Assembly (NCBI GenBank): GCA_023374025.1
Contig: SIJG01000015.1
Coordinates: 999,398 to 1,063,397, forward strand
Length of the DNA: 64,000 nt
DNA from: Heterodera schachtii
Taxonomy: Eukaryota > Nematoda > Chromadorea > Rhabditida > Heteroderidae
Direction: 5' to 3'
A program made the position numbers and the translations under genes. Below are positions 31,866 to 45,508 of the stretch, one piece after another. The notes under the pieces are model-generated. The model saw only the letters and a list, made by a program, of their open reading frames with translations, made no database searches and was not told where the DNA came from. Numbering within the stretch: the first letter of the stretch is position 1; every line of letters starts with the position of its first letter.

Positions 31866-32679
31866 TCTCGAGAAAACTGTACCGCGCGGCCCGCCACTCC
31901 CGACCCATCATCTCCAATTCAAGGACCCCCCCCCCCCGCTCCCCGACCAAATTTGGGTGGGTTTTGTTTATCCACTCAAAGATTTTGTGGGTTGCCCCCC
32001 CCCCCCCCCTCTCATCATCATCCCATCCATCACCAAATTTGGTGCATTTTGAATTGTTTGTTGGGGGAATCATTTATTCATTCGCATATGCCCCTCGGGC
32101 GGCGGGGGGGGGGGCGTCGCCGACGGAGGATACTGTACAATTTTTCGCTGGCGCGTGCACAAATTGTCGTGTTGAAACGCCGCAGGGCTTCTTTGTGCTG
32201 CTGCTTGGTTATGGTAGCCATTGTTTTTCGAAAATTCCAAGAACCATGGGGGGCATCCGTCTGCTGATGGTTACCCCACATTTGCGCATCGGACCATTTG
32301 CGCCCCAAACATTTGCGCTTATGTCCAAATCGGGTTCAAACTTACATTTTTTCAATCCCAGATGGACTGAAAAGCTTTAAATAAGCGATTGAAAGTGAGT
32401 GATTGTATGCGATAATCTGAGCATCAAGAAATTTTTGAAAAATAATAAGTTTCTCAAAAATCATAATTATTGATCCTAATAAACCGAACGTACGAGATTA
32501 CATAAATTAAATGCTGCAAAAACATTTAAGATTGAAAAAACTTAAATTGAAATCTGATTTTTGGCATAGGCGCAACAGTCTGAGTATGCTTACTACTGTA
32601 TTTGCTATGGTTCTATTCCAGTTTACGCACGTCCAATCAATGACCATCCTCAGTTTTTAAGGCCATAATTTTTTTTTCC

Positions 32680-32980
32680 CCAAACTTCGTCAATCTATAA
32701 GGGTGTGCTATTCCAGCTGCTTTCCTATAGCCTCAATTTAGGGCACTGTTTTTTCTCCCCAAAATTTCTTACGGGGTAGGCGCTTCACTGAAGACTGCCC
32801 AGGTCGAGGAGGCGGTGGGGCAGTACCTCGCAACAAAGAATGGCACAAACTTCTACCAAAGGGTCCGGCATCCGCAAACTCCCACCCCTTTGGCCAATTT
32901 CAATTCGGGTATTCGGATATGACGTGTCATATGAAGATTTATCAGTCTGAAGCTTAGCCATAGACATACTTTAAATCCGA
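32680..32980 (+). pseudogene. Decayed mariner/Tc1-type transposase C-terminus
   Basis: The + strand encodes LKTAQVEEAVGQYLATKNGT then NFYQRVRH before a stop. This resembles the C-terminal block of mariner transposases (an acidic VEEA-YL-TK segment followed by FY-RGI). Upstream bases in another frame fit the preceding Ser-Leu-rich segment. Only about 90 residues remain and the ends are not seen. Confidence 0.5.
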
Positions 32981-33818
32981 GAACTTTTGATGTCGACTTA
33001 GTTAATTAAAGCAATATTGTCCAAATCGTGCTGTTTTCGGGAAGCTTTTTTTACCGAAAATCTGCCCGATAGCTCAAAAAATTTTCTACCTCGGGTTGGG
33101 TTTAACTAATTTTTATTAAAATTTCCAAAAATTAGGGCAAAAAATGAAATAAAATTACTAGGTATAGGATTTGTAAAAATGGAATTTTTTCTTCGAATTT
33201 AAACGCCCCTGTCACATATTCGAATGCTGTATATAACTTGGCTTCCATGCTACTGTAGTTGTTCTGTAAAAGTAACACAAAAGCTTTCTTTTCTCAGCAC
33301 CCTTTTTTTTTTGCAGCGCCTCGATTTAAATCATCAATTAGCTAATTACATAATTAGAGTCTCTTTTCTTTCTTTAATCAATTGTCATAAAATTTATTTG
33401 TCTTCGTTATCACTAAATTTATCTAATATTAGGTGTTTTTTTTTAAATTTTTATAACAAATGAGAAGAATCACAATTTTATATTTCTATTATTTGACGCA
33501 TTTTTAGTAAATTCAACACCAAATTGTCATTAAAAAATCATATTAAATAATTATTCTAAAAATTTTTTTGGCAAAAATTTAAATTTAGCCAATTAAATCC
33601 CATTTAAATTATTTTAAATTTTATTTTTTGCTTATTTTGTTTCTATGTTCAAAAATAATTTTCTTTTCATTTCAAATTTATTTTAAATTGCTTTTGTATT
33701 TAAAAATTTATTAACATTGTTTTGCTTTTGAAAAATTTAATTTATCAAAAAATTTTAATTTCTTATTTGTTTTAATTTGTATATAAATTTTTCCTAAATT
33801 TTTCATTATTTTCTCAAT
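32981..33818. other. AT-rich spacer, nothing recognised
   Basis: Long A/T stretches with TTTAAATT words. No supported gene or clear repeat boundary. Confidence 0.6.
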
Positions 33819-34076
33819 TTACGACCATAAATAACCCCTAATCGCGTCATTATCATTAAACATTTTATTATTAACTTCACCCCCCCCCTCCACATATTTT
33901 ACACCATAAATTTCGGGTAGACGATTATCGCTCCAATATTTCTTTTCCCCGGCACTTTTGCCAAAAGTTTCCTCTCCGTCCCCCGAGGGAGCCGCTGGGG
34001 TCATCTTTTGGCCGATTGTGGCCCATCCATCATCCGCCGAAGATTTGTTGGTTGTTTGGGAGGATTTGTGGGGGCC
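33819..34076 (-). CDS. Candidate exon of an unrecognised minus-strand gene
   Basis: After the minus-strand acceptor CTGCTTCAG the frame GPHKSSQTTNKSSADDGW continues through APSGDGEETFGKSAGEKKYW and SDNRLPEIYGVKYV to a stop at 33819, with a possible donor at the G run. A second frame is open for about 25 residues and would join in phase to the candidate at 35095-35139. No family was recognised and the frame is not settled. Confidence 0.35.
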   Translation of the reverse strand, partial: GPHKSSQTTNKSSADDGWATIGQKMTPAAPSGDGEETFGKSAGEKKYWSDNRLPEIYGVKYVEGGGEVNNKMFNDNDAIRGYLWS

Positions 34077-34129
34077 CTGAAGCAGCAGAAAATAACGGCA
34101 AAGAATCAGTAGCCCCTCTCGGGGGACAA

Positions 34130-34450
34130 CAACAAACGGGCGACCAAACGCGTCACCCCATTGGCACTGTCGAAACCGAAAAAGTCAGTCCCAATGGGAA
34201 TCCAAAAACGGGCAATGTCATTCCCATTGGCACTGTCGAAACCACAAAAGTCTGTCCCAATGGCATTTCTGAAACGGGCTAAGTCAGTCCTAACAGGAAC
34301 CCTTAAACGGGCAAAGTGAGTCCTAATAAGAATCTTGAAATGGGCCAATCAGCCTCCCTAAAATGGCACTCTCAAGTCATGCAAAATCGTTCCCCATTGG
34401 CGCTATCGAAGGACCGGCAAAGTCAGGCCTAATAGGAATCCCGAAAGGGA
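34130..34450. repeat. Degenerate ~33-bp minisatellite (66-68 bp higher unit)
   Basis: Units around CCCATTGGCACTGTCGAAAC and CCCAATGGGAATCC alternate several times and decay to the right, with diffuse traces up to about 34650. In one frame the first units translate into short repeats (PIGTVETEKV, SPNGNPKTGN); this probably only reflects the unit length. Confidence 0.7.
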
Positions 34451-34659
34451 ATCAGCTCCCCCCTCCCCCGCCAATGGCACGCTTATTCATGCAAAATAAG
34501 TCTCACATTGTCACTCTCACGCTCGCAAAGCCAGCCTATTAGCATCTGCCCTCTCAATTTTGCAACCTTAAAACTGGCAACCAAACCAGTTCCCCAGTGG
34601 CACTCTTAAAACTGGCAAAGTCAAAGTCACCCATTGAAAGTTCCCACCATTTTTTCTGC

Positions 34660-36745
34660 CGCAAATTTACAGCGTTACAAAACTGAAAAGTGCCTTGCCA
34701 TTGAGAACACCGCCGATTGGGACTTGACAGGAGAAGCCTGGGTTAACCAAAGTTAATTGGTGTTTTACCTCGCTCCTTCATTGGCCCTGAGGCGGAAAAT
34801 TGAGAAATCTTTTGAGAAAACCCTAAATTTTGCGTGGCCCTTTTAAAAAATTGGTGAGAGATGGGGAGAGAGAGGTGTGATGCTCTTCTTCAGAGGTCCA
34901 TAAATAATTTCCTAAGATGCTCTTCCTCTGCTACTATAGTGTTTTCATCTGATACAATGCCTCCCCCCCCCCCCCCCCCCCCCCGAACCTCCCAAAAATT
35001 TTTGGCCTCCGGGGATTTGTGCTTTTTGGGGAGGCGAAGGATTAATCGCTCAAAAGTCGCTTTTGGGGCCCCGCGGGGGCTGTCACTCACTCACTTCTCG
35101 GGCTTGGGCTTGTCCTGCTGCTGCTGCTGTCGAGATTAGTTGAAAATGTAAATTTTTATTATATTTGCTCTCTGTAGGGCTTAAGAATTTTCAAAATGCC
35201 ATTTAAAATTAAAAATTATTATTTTTGCATAAAAAATTTTCTTTAAACTATTAAAAACCAATTTTAAATTTTTGTTCCATCGTTTTCCATTTAAATTTCA
35301 ATTAAAATATTTAGTTTATTTTATTATTGATAAAATTATATTTATAATTTTCGTATTTTCACTTTACCAATTATTTTAAATTTAAATAAAAATATTACTT
35401 TTTTATTTTTATTTGGCTATTTCACTATGAATATTTTATTTCATTTTATTTTTTTAAATTTGCCGAACCCTTCATTATCTCATTTAAATTCCTTTTTTAT
35501 GGCCACTTAAAATGCCATTTAAAATCATTATTATTTTTGTTTGATTGACCCAATCTCTAAAATTTTTGTTTTAAATCCATAAAAATTTCTAACAAATTGT
35601 TCATTTTTATTTTTTTGGTGCCACCTTTTTAAATGTGCCGTTCCATCTCTTACCATCGCTCTTCTAATTTTTAATTAATTCATTAAAATGTTATTTTTAA
35701 TTGGCCATATCTCTCTCTCCCCTTGGGCCCGTCTCGACACAATCGATTATGGCTTTCATCCCCCCTCCCCCTTTTCCCCGGGTTTATCCCCCCCCCCCCA
35801 ATCCATCACCGATCCCCCGAAATCCCCCGCTCATCCATCTCAAGCTCGGAAGAAAGAAAATATTCTTCGCTCAGAGCATCCATCCATTCTTCATCCATTC
35901 ATTCAGCTGACTTGGGCGATATTATTACAGCAAATGTTGAAGAAAAGTGGGGGGACTTTGGAAAGGGATGGATGAGAGTTGTAAAAAATGGGAAAAATAA
36001 TTAAAAATCAAATTTATTTGTATAAAAAGATTTTTTAATTAATTTTTATTAAAATATTCAAAAAAGAAATTTGAATTTTGAATTTAACATTAAAAAATAA
36101 TATTTTTTAAAGATATTTGAAAAAAAAAATCACAAAAATTGATTGACAAAAAGAAAAATTTAAAGGAATTTTCATTTTTTAAAAAAGTGCAATTTTCCTT
36201 AAATTTCCATGAATTATGAAAAATCGTTAGAATAAATGGCAAAATTTGGCACGAAAATAGGCACGTTCTAAAGTGCATTTTTCTGTTTCCCAAAAAATCA
36301 TTTCTTTTTTTAGGACAAATGGAAAATTTAATTTTTGAAATTTTAAAAAATTCCTTTATTTTGACACACAAATTCATCATTTTCGTTATGGGTTTCAAAA
36401 ATTTGAATTTCTTCACTCTATTAGTGTCCAATTTTTGACTGATTAAAATACATTTAAAATTATATTTTATTCCAGTTTGTTGTCCCAGAAAATGTGTATC
36501 AAACTTTTTAACTATTTTTTTGTCCCCATTCCGGAAGTGGGCGGAGCCACTCGCACTCATTTTTCCGGAAAGGGGCGGAGCGCTTTTCCTGTGCTTTGCC
36601 CGGAGGGGCCAAAAGGCGCTCATTAACGCCAGCCACACCAACCACGGCCGACGCCGCCGCCGCACATTCGGCAAAATTTATGGGCGCTTCGGGGGGATTT
36701 TATGGGCTGTTGGGGGGGGGGGGGAGAGGGCCCCTCCCCCCCGGG
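34660..36745. other. Spacer with weak exon-like patches
   Basis: 35095-35139 minus has an acceptor-like CGACAG, QQQQDKPKPEK and a GTGAGT donor. 35745-35830 is C-rich simple sequence. 36520-36674 is GC-rich and gives on the minus strand MPNVRRRRRPWLVWLALMSA, leader-like but unsupported by splice context. The remainder is AT-rich. I cannot resolve a gene here. Confidence 0.4.
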
Positions 36746-36845
36746 GCGCTGTTCAAACGTAAATTATTGCACCAATTTTGGCGAACTGTTCACGGGTCGT
36801 AAATCTTTGGCGGATTGTCGCGACGACGACGAGGACAATTTATTT

Positions 36846-37914
36846 TTTTTCTCAATGTTGCGATTTGTTAATGTTATTTAATTGGGTTAAATTGGGTCAG
36901 TAAGTAATTAAGATTTTGTAAATTAGTAACTTTTTTAAAACTTAGATTTTAAATAATTAACGAGTAAATAAAAACAAAAACGAAAAATTGTTAAAAAGTA
37001 TAAAAATACTTAACTTGAAATGATATGATATTATAAAAATATTACTATTTTTTTTTTTTTGAGTTTTCACTTCAAAATACTCATGGAATTTAATAAATTT
37101 ATTAATTAGAATTCAAATAATTAAATTGATTAAACCATAGTTTAAAAATGAATTTTTTTGCCTTAGTTTCCTTTAAAGAATAAAAAAAAAGTGAGTAAAA
37201 CAATAAATTATTTTTATTTGGTTTTGAAATGACTAATTAGTGCTAATTTATTTATTTTTTCCATAAATTTTGGCGTCATTTTCCCCCGAGGGAAACTTAC
37301 CACAAAAACATTCTCATTCTTTCCACTTTTTTTTTCTTATCGCATTTCCGCAGCAAAAAATCTTCAATGATTTATGCATATTTTTGCATTAATTCTTCCG
37401 TCCCCGACAATTTTTGTTCACCAAAATTCATTTATTATTATTCACAAAATGGCCAATCATTTTATTGTTTTATTATTTGTTAGTTTTATTGAAAAAAAAG
37501 TAAAGTATTTTTAAATTGAATGAAAAAATTAACAAAATTACTTTTATGAAAATATTTAAATATTTTGTGCTTTAAGAATTTCTTTTTAAAATTGTAAATT
37601 TATTTGTTTATTTAAAATTGGAAACATTAAAAATTTTAAAATTTTATTATTATTTGTATTTTTTACTTTGTTTCCATTTTTATTTTTTATGAACCAAAAA
37701 TAAAATAGTTAAGGAATGAAATTTTCATATTGTTTATTGCCAATTATACTTTGCAACTTCTTCAAATTTATTCATTGTTCAACAGAAAATTTTATGATCT
37801 CCGAACCGAAAATTGGTAAAAAAATATTTTCAATTTAAATAAATAATAATTATTTTATTTAAATTATTTTCATTATTTTTATCAATAATTAAATGATTTT
37901 TTTTTCTTTTCCAG
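36846..37914. other. AT-rich sequence 5' of the first recognised CUB exon
   Basis: Very AT-rich with no repeat family recognised and no convincing exon. Probably an intron. Confidence 0.5.
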
Positions 37915-40900
37915 TTTATGTGGATGGCATAAATCCGTGGGACAATTGCCGGCCGGGCCTTAAGCGGTCACTGAGTGCACTTACGGGTACAAAACGGAAC
38001 AAAAAAATTAATTAATTAAATAATTTATTTTTTTTCGATTTTTTTGCGGCTAAATTAAAAAAAATACGAAATTTTTTAACCTAATCATTTAGTATCACGG
38101 ATTTTAATGATCGAATATGCACAAAAAAGCATTTTTCTTTTAAAAAGGCAATAAAAAGGCAAATTAATTAAGCAAAATTTTTGAAAAAACGTCCCTAAAA
38201 TTGGGGTTATTGCAAAATGTAATATAAGGCGTCTTTTTGGCATTTTTAAATCATGGCATTTCTAATAACAAAAAAATTTATTTAATTTTTATTTTCAATT
38301 AAAAAGCCCTCAATTTTAAACATATTCCAAGGCGTCCTCATCTCACATCACTCCTACGGGTCGGAGCCGTACAATGGGAGCAGAAATTGTTTTCTGACAA
38401 TTGCCGTCCCAATTGGCTATCGTCTAAGGCTTAAAGTAATAATTGGAAAAAAAACAAATTATTTTTATTTATAAAATTTTATTTTCCTTTTATTATAATT
38501 CTTAGTGCAAAATGTTTGCAAAAATTTGTAAGCATTTTTTCATTTTTATTTCTTTAAATTAGAATTTTGTCAGGGCCGGGAATAGCCCCCCGGTTTTTGC
38601 AGGATTTGGACCGGGATTTTCCAATTTTGAATTTAAAACATTAATAAGCGAATTGTGAGGATTTATAATTTGGTTATTATTATTATATTTTTTTTATTCA
38701 TTTTGTAATATTAAATTCAAAAATTTAATTTTAAGGCGCTCGATTTTGATGTGCAAGGACGCTGGAAAAATTGTGAACATGAAGACACACTGTGAGCATG
38801 AAATTTTAATTGCTTTAATTAATTTTAATGCGTTTTTTCCATTTTTTAAATATTTTTTAAAAATTTGTTAGTAATTAAAAATTTATTCAATTTTCATTTC
38901 AATTTCCTTTTTTATATTTTTTAATTAAAATATAAAAAAATTTGCATTCAAATGAGAATTTATTATTTAATTAAATTTCATTATTACATTAAAAATCTCT
39001 TTCGAATTTATTTTTTAATTAAAAAATTAAATAAATTTCATAAATTTTAAAATAAATTGCCGTTGAAACTTCTAAAATTTTAAACTATTTATTTTTTCTC
39101 AAACACATCCAAATTTAGCCACATTTTTGACCACGACCATCCCATGGAGCCGGTGGAATTAGCGTCGGAACAACCGCTGCCCGCCGGCGGAAGTCCGGGC
39201 CGAATTTTGGGCGAATTTTGTGGCCAAATTCCGTCCAATGAAAAAAGTAAAAAAAAAAAAATACAAATTTAAAACCCAAAAAATCAAATTTATTTTTTAG
39301 AAAATAAAAAATTCTTTTTGCTGGCCGAATCGTCGTTCAATGCGCTCACACTTTGGTGGCACACGGAGCCAACAAATCAGCAGAAGGTGGGAACATTGAG
39401 TTCCAATAATTGTTTTTGCCGAAATTTTTGTTCATGCCCTCAGGGAATTTTCCCTAAATTTTTTAGAATTTTTAAGCCTTAAGAATTTTTGGTCCACTAT
39501 AATGGAGTGTCATCTGACCAATTAAGTCTATCAAAAATTTAATTGCTTTTTGTCATGGCGGTAGTAATTTACACGACGCATTGGTAAATTGACTGATGAC
39601 TAATTTGCGAATTGGCAATTTCTATTTTTCGTCACCGAGAAAGTGCATTTTCCAATTTCACTTTTATTGATCAAAGTTTTATTTTTTCAAACTTGCATAT
39701 ACTTAGGGTGGCACATAATTTTAGGTACCCAAATTTTTTCAATGTTTAAAAAATTCATAAATAAATTTATTTGGAGACCATTTGCAGACTTGGCCGTCTA
39801 ATAATTCATTTATTAGGCATTAAAATTTTTCTTTTAATATTTAATTAATATTTTTATAGTTTTAACTTTGCTCTATTTACTCACTAATATCAATAATAAT
39901 GGTTGGTAATTATGTTGAATCATGCTTGTGTTTTGTTGAATTTTAAAAATATTTCTTTTAATAAAAAAAAATTTGGTAATCAAAAATTATGTTACACCCT
40001 AAGTACCTAGAAAATTTGTTAATTATTTGTTTTTTTTTAAAGTTTAATTTATTAATTAAAAAAAGACTTCAAAAATGCTTCCCATTCAAGGATCAATCCA
40101 GAGACAATTTGCGGACAAGCAGCACCACAGTTTCAGCAACCCCTTTTGTGGCCGAAGGGTTTCGCTTGCTTTGGTGAAAATTTTAATTTGCACATTTTAA
40201 AATTAAATTAAAAATTGTTGAGGTCGTCGTTTCGGCACGCGCAGAAATGTCGGCACAATTCAACGGATGCTAATGGTGCTGAATGGCAAGCTGAATTCAC
40301 ATGTGAAACAAAAAGGTGAGAAAATAATTTAAATAAAATTATTTATTGTTTTTTAATTTTAATTTAATTTTTTATATTATTTGAATAAAATGTTATTAAT
40401 TTCTTAATAAAATTTCCTTTAAAAATAAATAATCTATTTATTATTTAAATTATTTATTCATTTTATTTTTTGAGCATCATTAATTTAAAAAAATTATTGA
40501 CAAATTAATTCTCATTCCATTTAAAATCAATGTCGAAAGTCGCGGTCTTAAATTTTTTTGAATTTTTTGTAGGCACAAAACGCCAATGGCATCGTCGCCT
40601 TATGAGAAGCAGCCGGAGAACACGGAGGAATGCATTCCGGCACCGCTCGCCTGCAATTCATACGCGGACTGTGCCGACGATGAAGCCGATTTGCACCCCA
40701 GGCGACAGCTGGCACACGGGTGCCAACGTAAGCATATTCATATTCCAACAAATTCAGTTGTGGCAAAATAAAACAAAATGCCAAGGGCAGCAAAAAAAAA
40801 AACATTTTTTTCAAATTTCCAAAAATTTTTCTGTAATTGATGTATTTTGTTCATTTTTTTATTCGTATTCTATCTAATAGAGGTAATTAGTAGACCGGAT

Positions 40901-43900
40901 CGGTCGGTTTTTTTTTCGGTTTTTTTCGGTATTTTTCGGTATTCGGTTTCGGTTTTTTAACCGAAACCGACCGACCGAGAAATTTTTGAGTTTTTCGGTT
41001 TTTTTCGGTTCGGTTTTTTTCGGTTTTTATACCGAAACCGACCGACCGAAATAATCAGAAAACCGAAAAAACCGACCGACTTTTATCAAAAATCAGTTGG
41101 CCATTTTCTTAACAAAATTCATTAAAAATTCTTAAAAATTTCCCCCGGCGGCGCCTATCGGCACCGCCGGCCCCCCAAAAACCTATCTTTTCTTAAAAAA
41201 ATAAGCCCAAAATCTCAAAATTTGTTATTTTTAGACAAAATCAGTTAAAAATAGCATTAAAATTATTTAAAAAAATTTGAACCCCTTTCTTCATTGCACA
41301 TGCGCAGAAAAAATATGCAAAAGAATATAATTTATATCCATTTTTATAACATATTAGGTTATTAATTTTCAAAAAAGATAATATTGTCCATTTTCTTTCT
41401 TTATATATTTTTTCTATTGAAAGCGGATTTTTTTCTTTGTACAAAGATACGATTATTGTTTAAAGAGCATTTTACTTATTTAAATAGATGACATTTTCAT
41501 AATTTTTTTTACATTTTTTATAAATATTTTTTGTTTTTTTGGTTTTTTTTATTTTGAGTCAATCCTGAGTTGAACGTAACTTAACCCGGTTGACTAACCC
41601 TCAGCTGCGGGTAACTTTTCAACCCGCATCTAATAAAAGTTCATAGAATTAAATTAGGTATTGAAAGAGTTATGAATAGCAAATCAATCATCTCTATTTG
41701 TAAGGTAATTTCATCATAGTGATACTAAAAGTTTTGTATTAGTCACTATTTGTCACTATTTTGGACTTTTTTTACTATTTTGGCACTTTTTCTCACTATT
41801 TAAAAAAAAATGTTTTTTGGCTTCCTTTTTTCAATTTTCCAAAATTAGTACACCATTCGATAGAGCTTCAATAGCTTTACAATTTAGTTCAGAGGTGATC
41901 TTTAGCTTTTTCTGTTAATAAAAATGTTTTAATGCTTTTTTTGGAAAAAATATAAAAATTCAAAAAAAAACCGAAACCGAAACGATATACCGAAAATTTT
42001 TCTTCGGTTTTTTTCGGTTCGGTTTTTTTCGGTTTTTTAACCGAAACCGACCGACCGAGAAATTTTTGAGTTTTTCGGTTTTTTTTCGGTTTCGGTTTTT
42101 TTCGGTTTTAAACCGAAACCGACCGACCGACCCTCTTGTCCGGTCTCTAGTAATTAGTATGGCAAAATCTAATATAAAATCACCACCATCTAAATTTTCG
42201 AAATTTATACGGCGCCGAGCAACCCAATTTTTCGACTTTTTTTAAATGTTTCACCAAAAATTATCAGCTAGGCAAGGATAAAATTTTTCTAATTTTCTTA
42301 ACAATCTCTCATCCAAAATCCTAAATTTCCGCTCACTAAGTCCAAAAATTTCTTTAGAATTTTATAATTGATCTCTAAAACCTATTAAAAAATGGGCATA
42401 GGTATATTGGCTAAAATATTAGAATTTTGTAAAAAAAAAAAAAAAAAAAGTCTATGAGCGGAAGGAACTCAAAAACCTAGTTTTTAGAACCTTTTTTGCA
42501 CTGATTTTTTGTGCATGGATAAATTTTTTTGAAACTTTGCAGGTTAATAGCGCTTTTCAAACAATACAAAGAATGTTTAATTTTTTGAGAAAGAAAAGTT
42601 ATGGTCCAAAAACCCGTCAGGCGATGTTTTGTCCGGCTCCTATCACCCCCTCCCCTCAATTTTTTTGCACCTAACTAAGCCTCATTTTAAAATTTTTAGT
42701 CAAAATAGCTCAAGCATAAAAAGCTTAATTTTCGGCTTAAATTAAAGGATTCTTAAGTGAATGAATAGAAAATCTTTTTTTTCGAACTCGAGTTTCGCGA
42801 AATTTTTGGTCTAAGCAAAAAAAACAAATCGCCAAAAGTTGAAGTTTGCCAAATTTAATTTCAAAATTAAATCATTTACAGACATTCCAAACGATTTCAT
42901 TGGGCTGTTAACCACAAGTTCGGGCCCCAAACAGTTGCTGTTGTGCACAGTGCTGGTCATTTTGTGGCTGAGCATCTGCTTGGGCTGTTGTTGTTGTTTT
43001 GTAAGCATTAAAATAATTTAATAAATTAATTATTTTAATGACAAATAATTAAAAATAACTCTAATTAATTTATGGTAATATTTAAAATAAATCTTATTTA
43101 TTTAATTAAAAAATTCATTTTAATTAAATAAAATTTATTATTATTAGTATGATTATTATAAAATTTTAAATTTAATATTTAAAAAATAAAAGAATTGTTT
43201 TTTTTAATTTTATATATTTTAGCATAAAAATTTTAAATAAAAATAATTTAATAATTAATTTAATAAACAAATATTTTAAGTTTATAACACTAATAAATAT
43301 AAATTTATTAAAAAATGTTTATATTTATTTAATTTAAGATTTTTAAACAAAATAAAATTTTAATTATTATTTTTTTATTATAAATTTTAATTTTAATTGC
43401 TAATTTAAATTTTTTACTTTTTTAATTTATATTAATAATAAAAATTTGATTTAATTAAAAATAAATTTAAATTACATTTTTCCCAATTTTTAGATGCATT
43501 ATCGGCGTAAAAATCGCACAAAAAAGCGAATGAATCGGCAACAGCAAACAAATAACTCAGAAAAAGAACGGGGAGCAATGTTAAAAGTGAATTATTTATT
43601 AAAAAAATATTTAAAATAAAAATTAATTTTATTTTTAAAATTATAAAATTAATTTTTTTTTTTTTTTCATTTTTCAGCACCCCCAACAACAAATGATGCT
43701 CAACAATGACGAATTTTACCATCAAATTCACCAGCATCAGCATCAGGCGCCCCCTCCTCCGCCCGCTGTTCTGCCAATTCGCAATTTTTCGCCGCCCCAA
43801 TTGCCCAGCAAAGGCCCACCGTACGAAGGCACCGCCTCTAATAAAGTGCCAAAAAATCAAAATTAAAAAAAATTAAAATATTTTGAAATCGAATTTCATA

Positions 43901-44791
43901 ATATTTAAAAAATCGTACCCAAACGAAAGTTTTCCCGGGGAGGGTTTACAAAAGTGCCTGATTAAGCAGCATGGAAATGAAAAAAGAGACAATTAATCTT
44001 CAAAATAAAGAAAATAAATATTTTAGGGAAACTTTCTTATTTCAAAGCTCTGTCAATTTTTTAAATTAATTTAATTAAAAAATAGAAAATTTTCCCTTCA
44101 GCGCCGATCGATAAAAATTTAATTAAAATTTTCAATTCGCCAAATTCCTTCTCGAAAATTTTCAATGGCAATTTTAATTTTCTTTTTTTACGATAAGAGA
44201 ATGCCATAACTTGAAAATTGAAAATTTTTGCGTTAAATATGTCTTACATTTTAAAAAATCTTCCAAAGATTTTCATTTTTTGGCCTCTTAAAAATTTTAC
44301 AATTTTTAGTCAGCCTAACCCAAACTTTCCGCACCAATTGCATCATTCACGGCATCTCCAACATCGGCACCACCAAATGCTTCGCCCATCGTCCGGATCG
44401 GGCGGTTCCGGCGGCTCCTCCTCTTCGTCAACACAACGCCAAAAGGGCGGCGGCCAACAAATGGCAAATAAAAGTGGCGCAAATTTGAAAAAAAAAAAAT
44501 TTCCATTAAAATAATTTAATTAAAATTCTTTTTTTACCCATTAAATAATTTAATTATTCAATTTTTATGTTTTATAGTCACGGCATTGAACCCAACGAGT
44601 TCAACCGCCACCGCCACAACAGCCACATCGGCGGCACCCAATAATAGTAATTAAAAACAATTAAAATTACCTAATTAAAAATTAATAAATCAAAATTTTT
44701 TTAAGCGACAGCAGACAGTGGAGAATATTTCTATGTGCAGCATCTCGACTTTGACGACCATGAGAAGAAGAAGCCAAACAGACAAAAATGA
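37915..44791 (+). CDS. CUB / LDLa-like single-pass receptor, MIG-13-like, 5' end missing
   Basis: Fourteen exons in matching phase: 37915-37986, 38332-38435, 38736-38791, 39119-39246, 39301-39386, 40091-40173, 40223-40315, 40573-40727, 42882-43000, 43494-43586, 43678-43820, 44310-44473, 44578-44646 and 44706-44791; 482 aa with no frame break. The CUB-type region runs from YVDGINPWDNCRPG through GVLISHHSYGSEPYNGSRNC, LTIAVPIGYRLRL and EFCGQIPSNE to EGFRLLW. A Cys-rich LDLa-like segment follows, CIPAPLACNSYADCADDEAD and GC. A TM helix (LLLCTVLVILWLSICLG plus four Cys) is followed by a basic stop-transfer (HYRRKNRTKKRMNRQQQ) and a Gln/His/Pro/Ser-rich tail ending DFDDHEKKKPNRQK. CUB plus LDLa plus TM plus Pro-rich tail is the layout of C. 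elegans MIG-13, which guides neuroblast migration. The first exon or exons, with the signal peptide, are not identified; 36746-36845 (LADCRDDDEDN) is a possible upstream exon. Reading through the 43820 donor instead gives a shorter tail stopping at 43866. Confidence 0.8.
40891..42149. mobile_element. hAT-like element in the CUB receptor intron
   Basis: Starts TAGACCGGAT and ends CCGGTCTCTA, with the 8-bp direct repeat GTAATTAG at 40883-40890 and 42150-42157. Both inner ends are palindromes of CGGTTTCGG and CCGAAACCGACCGACC words. The interior (1259 bp in all) holds the GGCGCCTATCGGCACCGCC core at about 41146-41170 and a TCACTATTT tract like 2998-3623. No transposase was seen. Confidence 0.85.
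43935..44335. repeat. Receptor intron segment duplicated at 52437-52905
   Basis: From GGAGGGTTTACAAAAGTGCC to the start of the exon at 44310 (AGTCAGCCTAACCCAAA) the sequence recurs at 52437-52905. The copy includes the acceptor and first bases of the exon, which shows that the receptor gene is the source. Confidence 0.8.
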
Positions 44792-45508
44792 TGAAATTGC
44801 CAAAATTTCAAAGATTATGAATTTATCACGCAATTAAGCCCAATTAGCGAATTACATTTTACATGCATTTTAAGCGGGATAATGTAAAATGGAATTTTGA
44901 GATTTAAAAATTACGATAAAATATTCATAGGTTTTCAGATTTTATCAGTCCAGAGAAAAATTTGGGGGTTTCGATAGCCCTAAAAGTTATATTTCGGGGC
45001 GCAGAGCTGTCGAAAATTGAACACCTGCTGTTTTCCCTGGGTTTTAACACTGTATACCAACTCAGAGATGGCATACCGAGGCCCCAAAAATGTTCGGAAA
45101 TTCCGAGGCTCAAAATTTTTTCGGAAATCGAAATTCCGTGCCATCCCTGATATCAACCATTCAACTCATGTGTATTTACCGAAAACCGCCGAATGTTTTG
45201 TCCATTCATTTTTGAACACTAAAATATTATTTTTGACTCTTTTTATTTGTTTATTTTATTTGTATGTTTAATAAAAAAAAAATTGGTTTTATGAAACGGA
45301 TTTGATAGCCACAAATGATTCTTTCCAAATATATTTTGATATGATAACAATCAAATTGTTTTTTGTTGAATATTAGATTTTCAAGGATTTTATTTCTCTC
45401 CAAATTCAGAAAAATATAAAATAAATGCTAATTTATTTATCAAAATTCAATTAAAAAACAAACAAAAATCACTGATATTCTCATTCCAAGGGCTTCATCA
45501 TCTGCTTC
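44792..45508. repeat. Spacer with an 87-bp CAGAGATGGCA palindrome (45063-45149)
   Basis: 45063-45149 begins CAGAGATGGCA and ends TGCCATCCCTG, with ATACCAAC and ATATCAAC as near-matching flanks, so a tiny hAT-like MITE is likely. The rest is AT-rich, with no gene. Confidence 0.55.

Noticed and set aside
34016..34348. Repeat-protein gene on either strand
   Set aside because: Both frames are explained by a degenerate minisatellite with unit length near a multiple of three.
36090..36674. 194-residue minus-strand frame with a leader-like start
   Set aside because: The first 50 residues come from a GC patch; the rest is Lys/Phe-rich translation of AT-rich DNA. No splice or family support.
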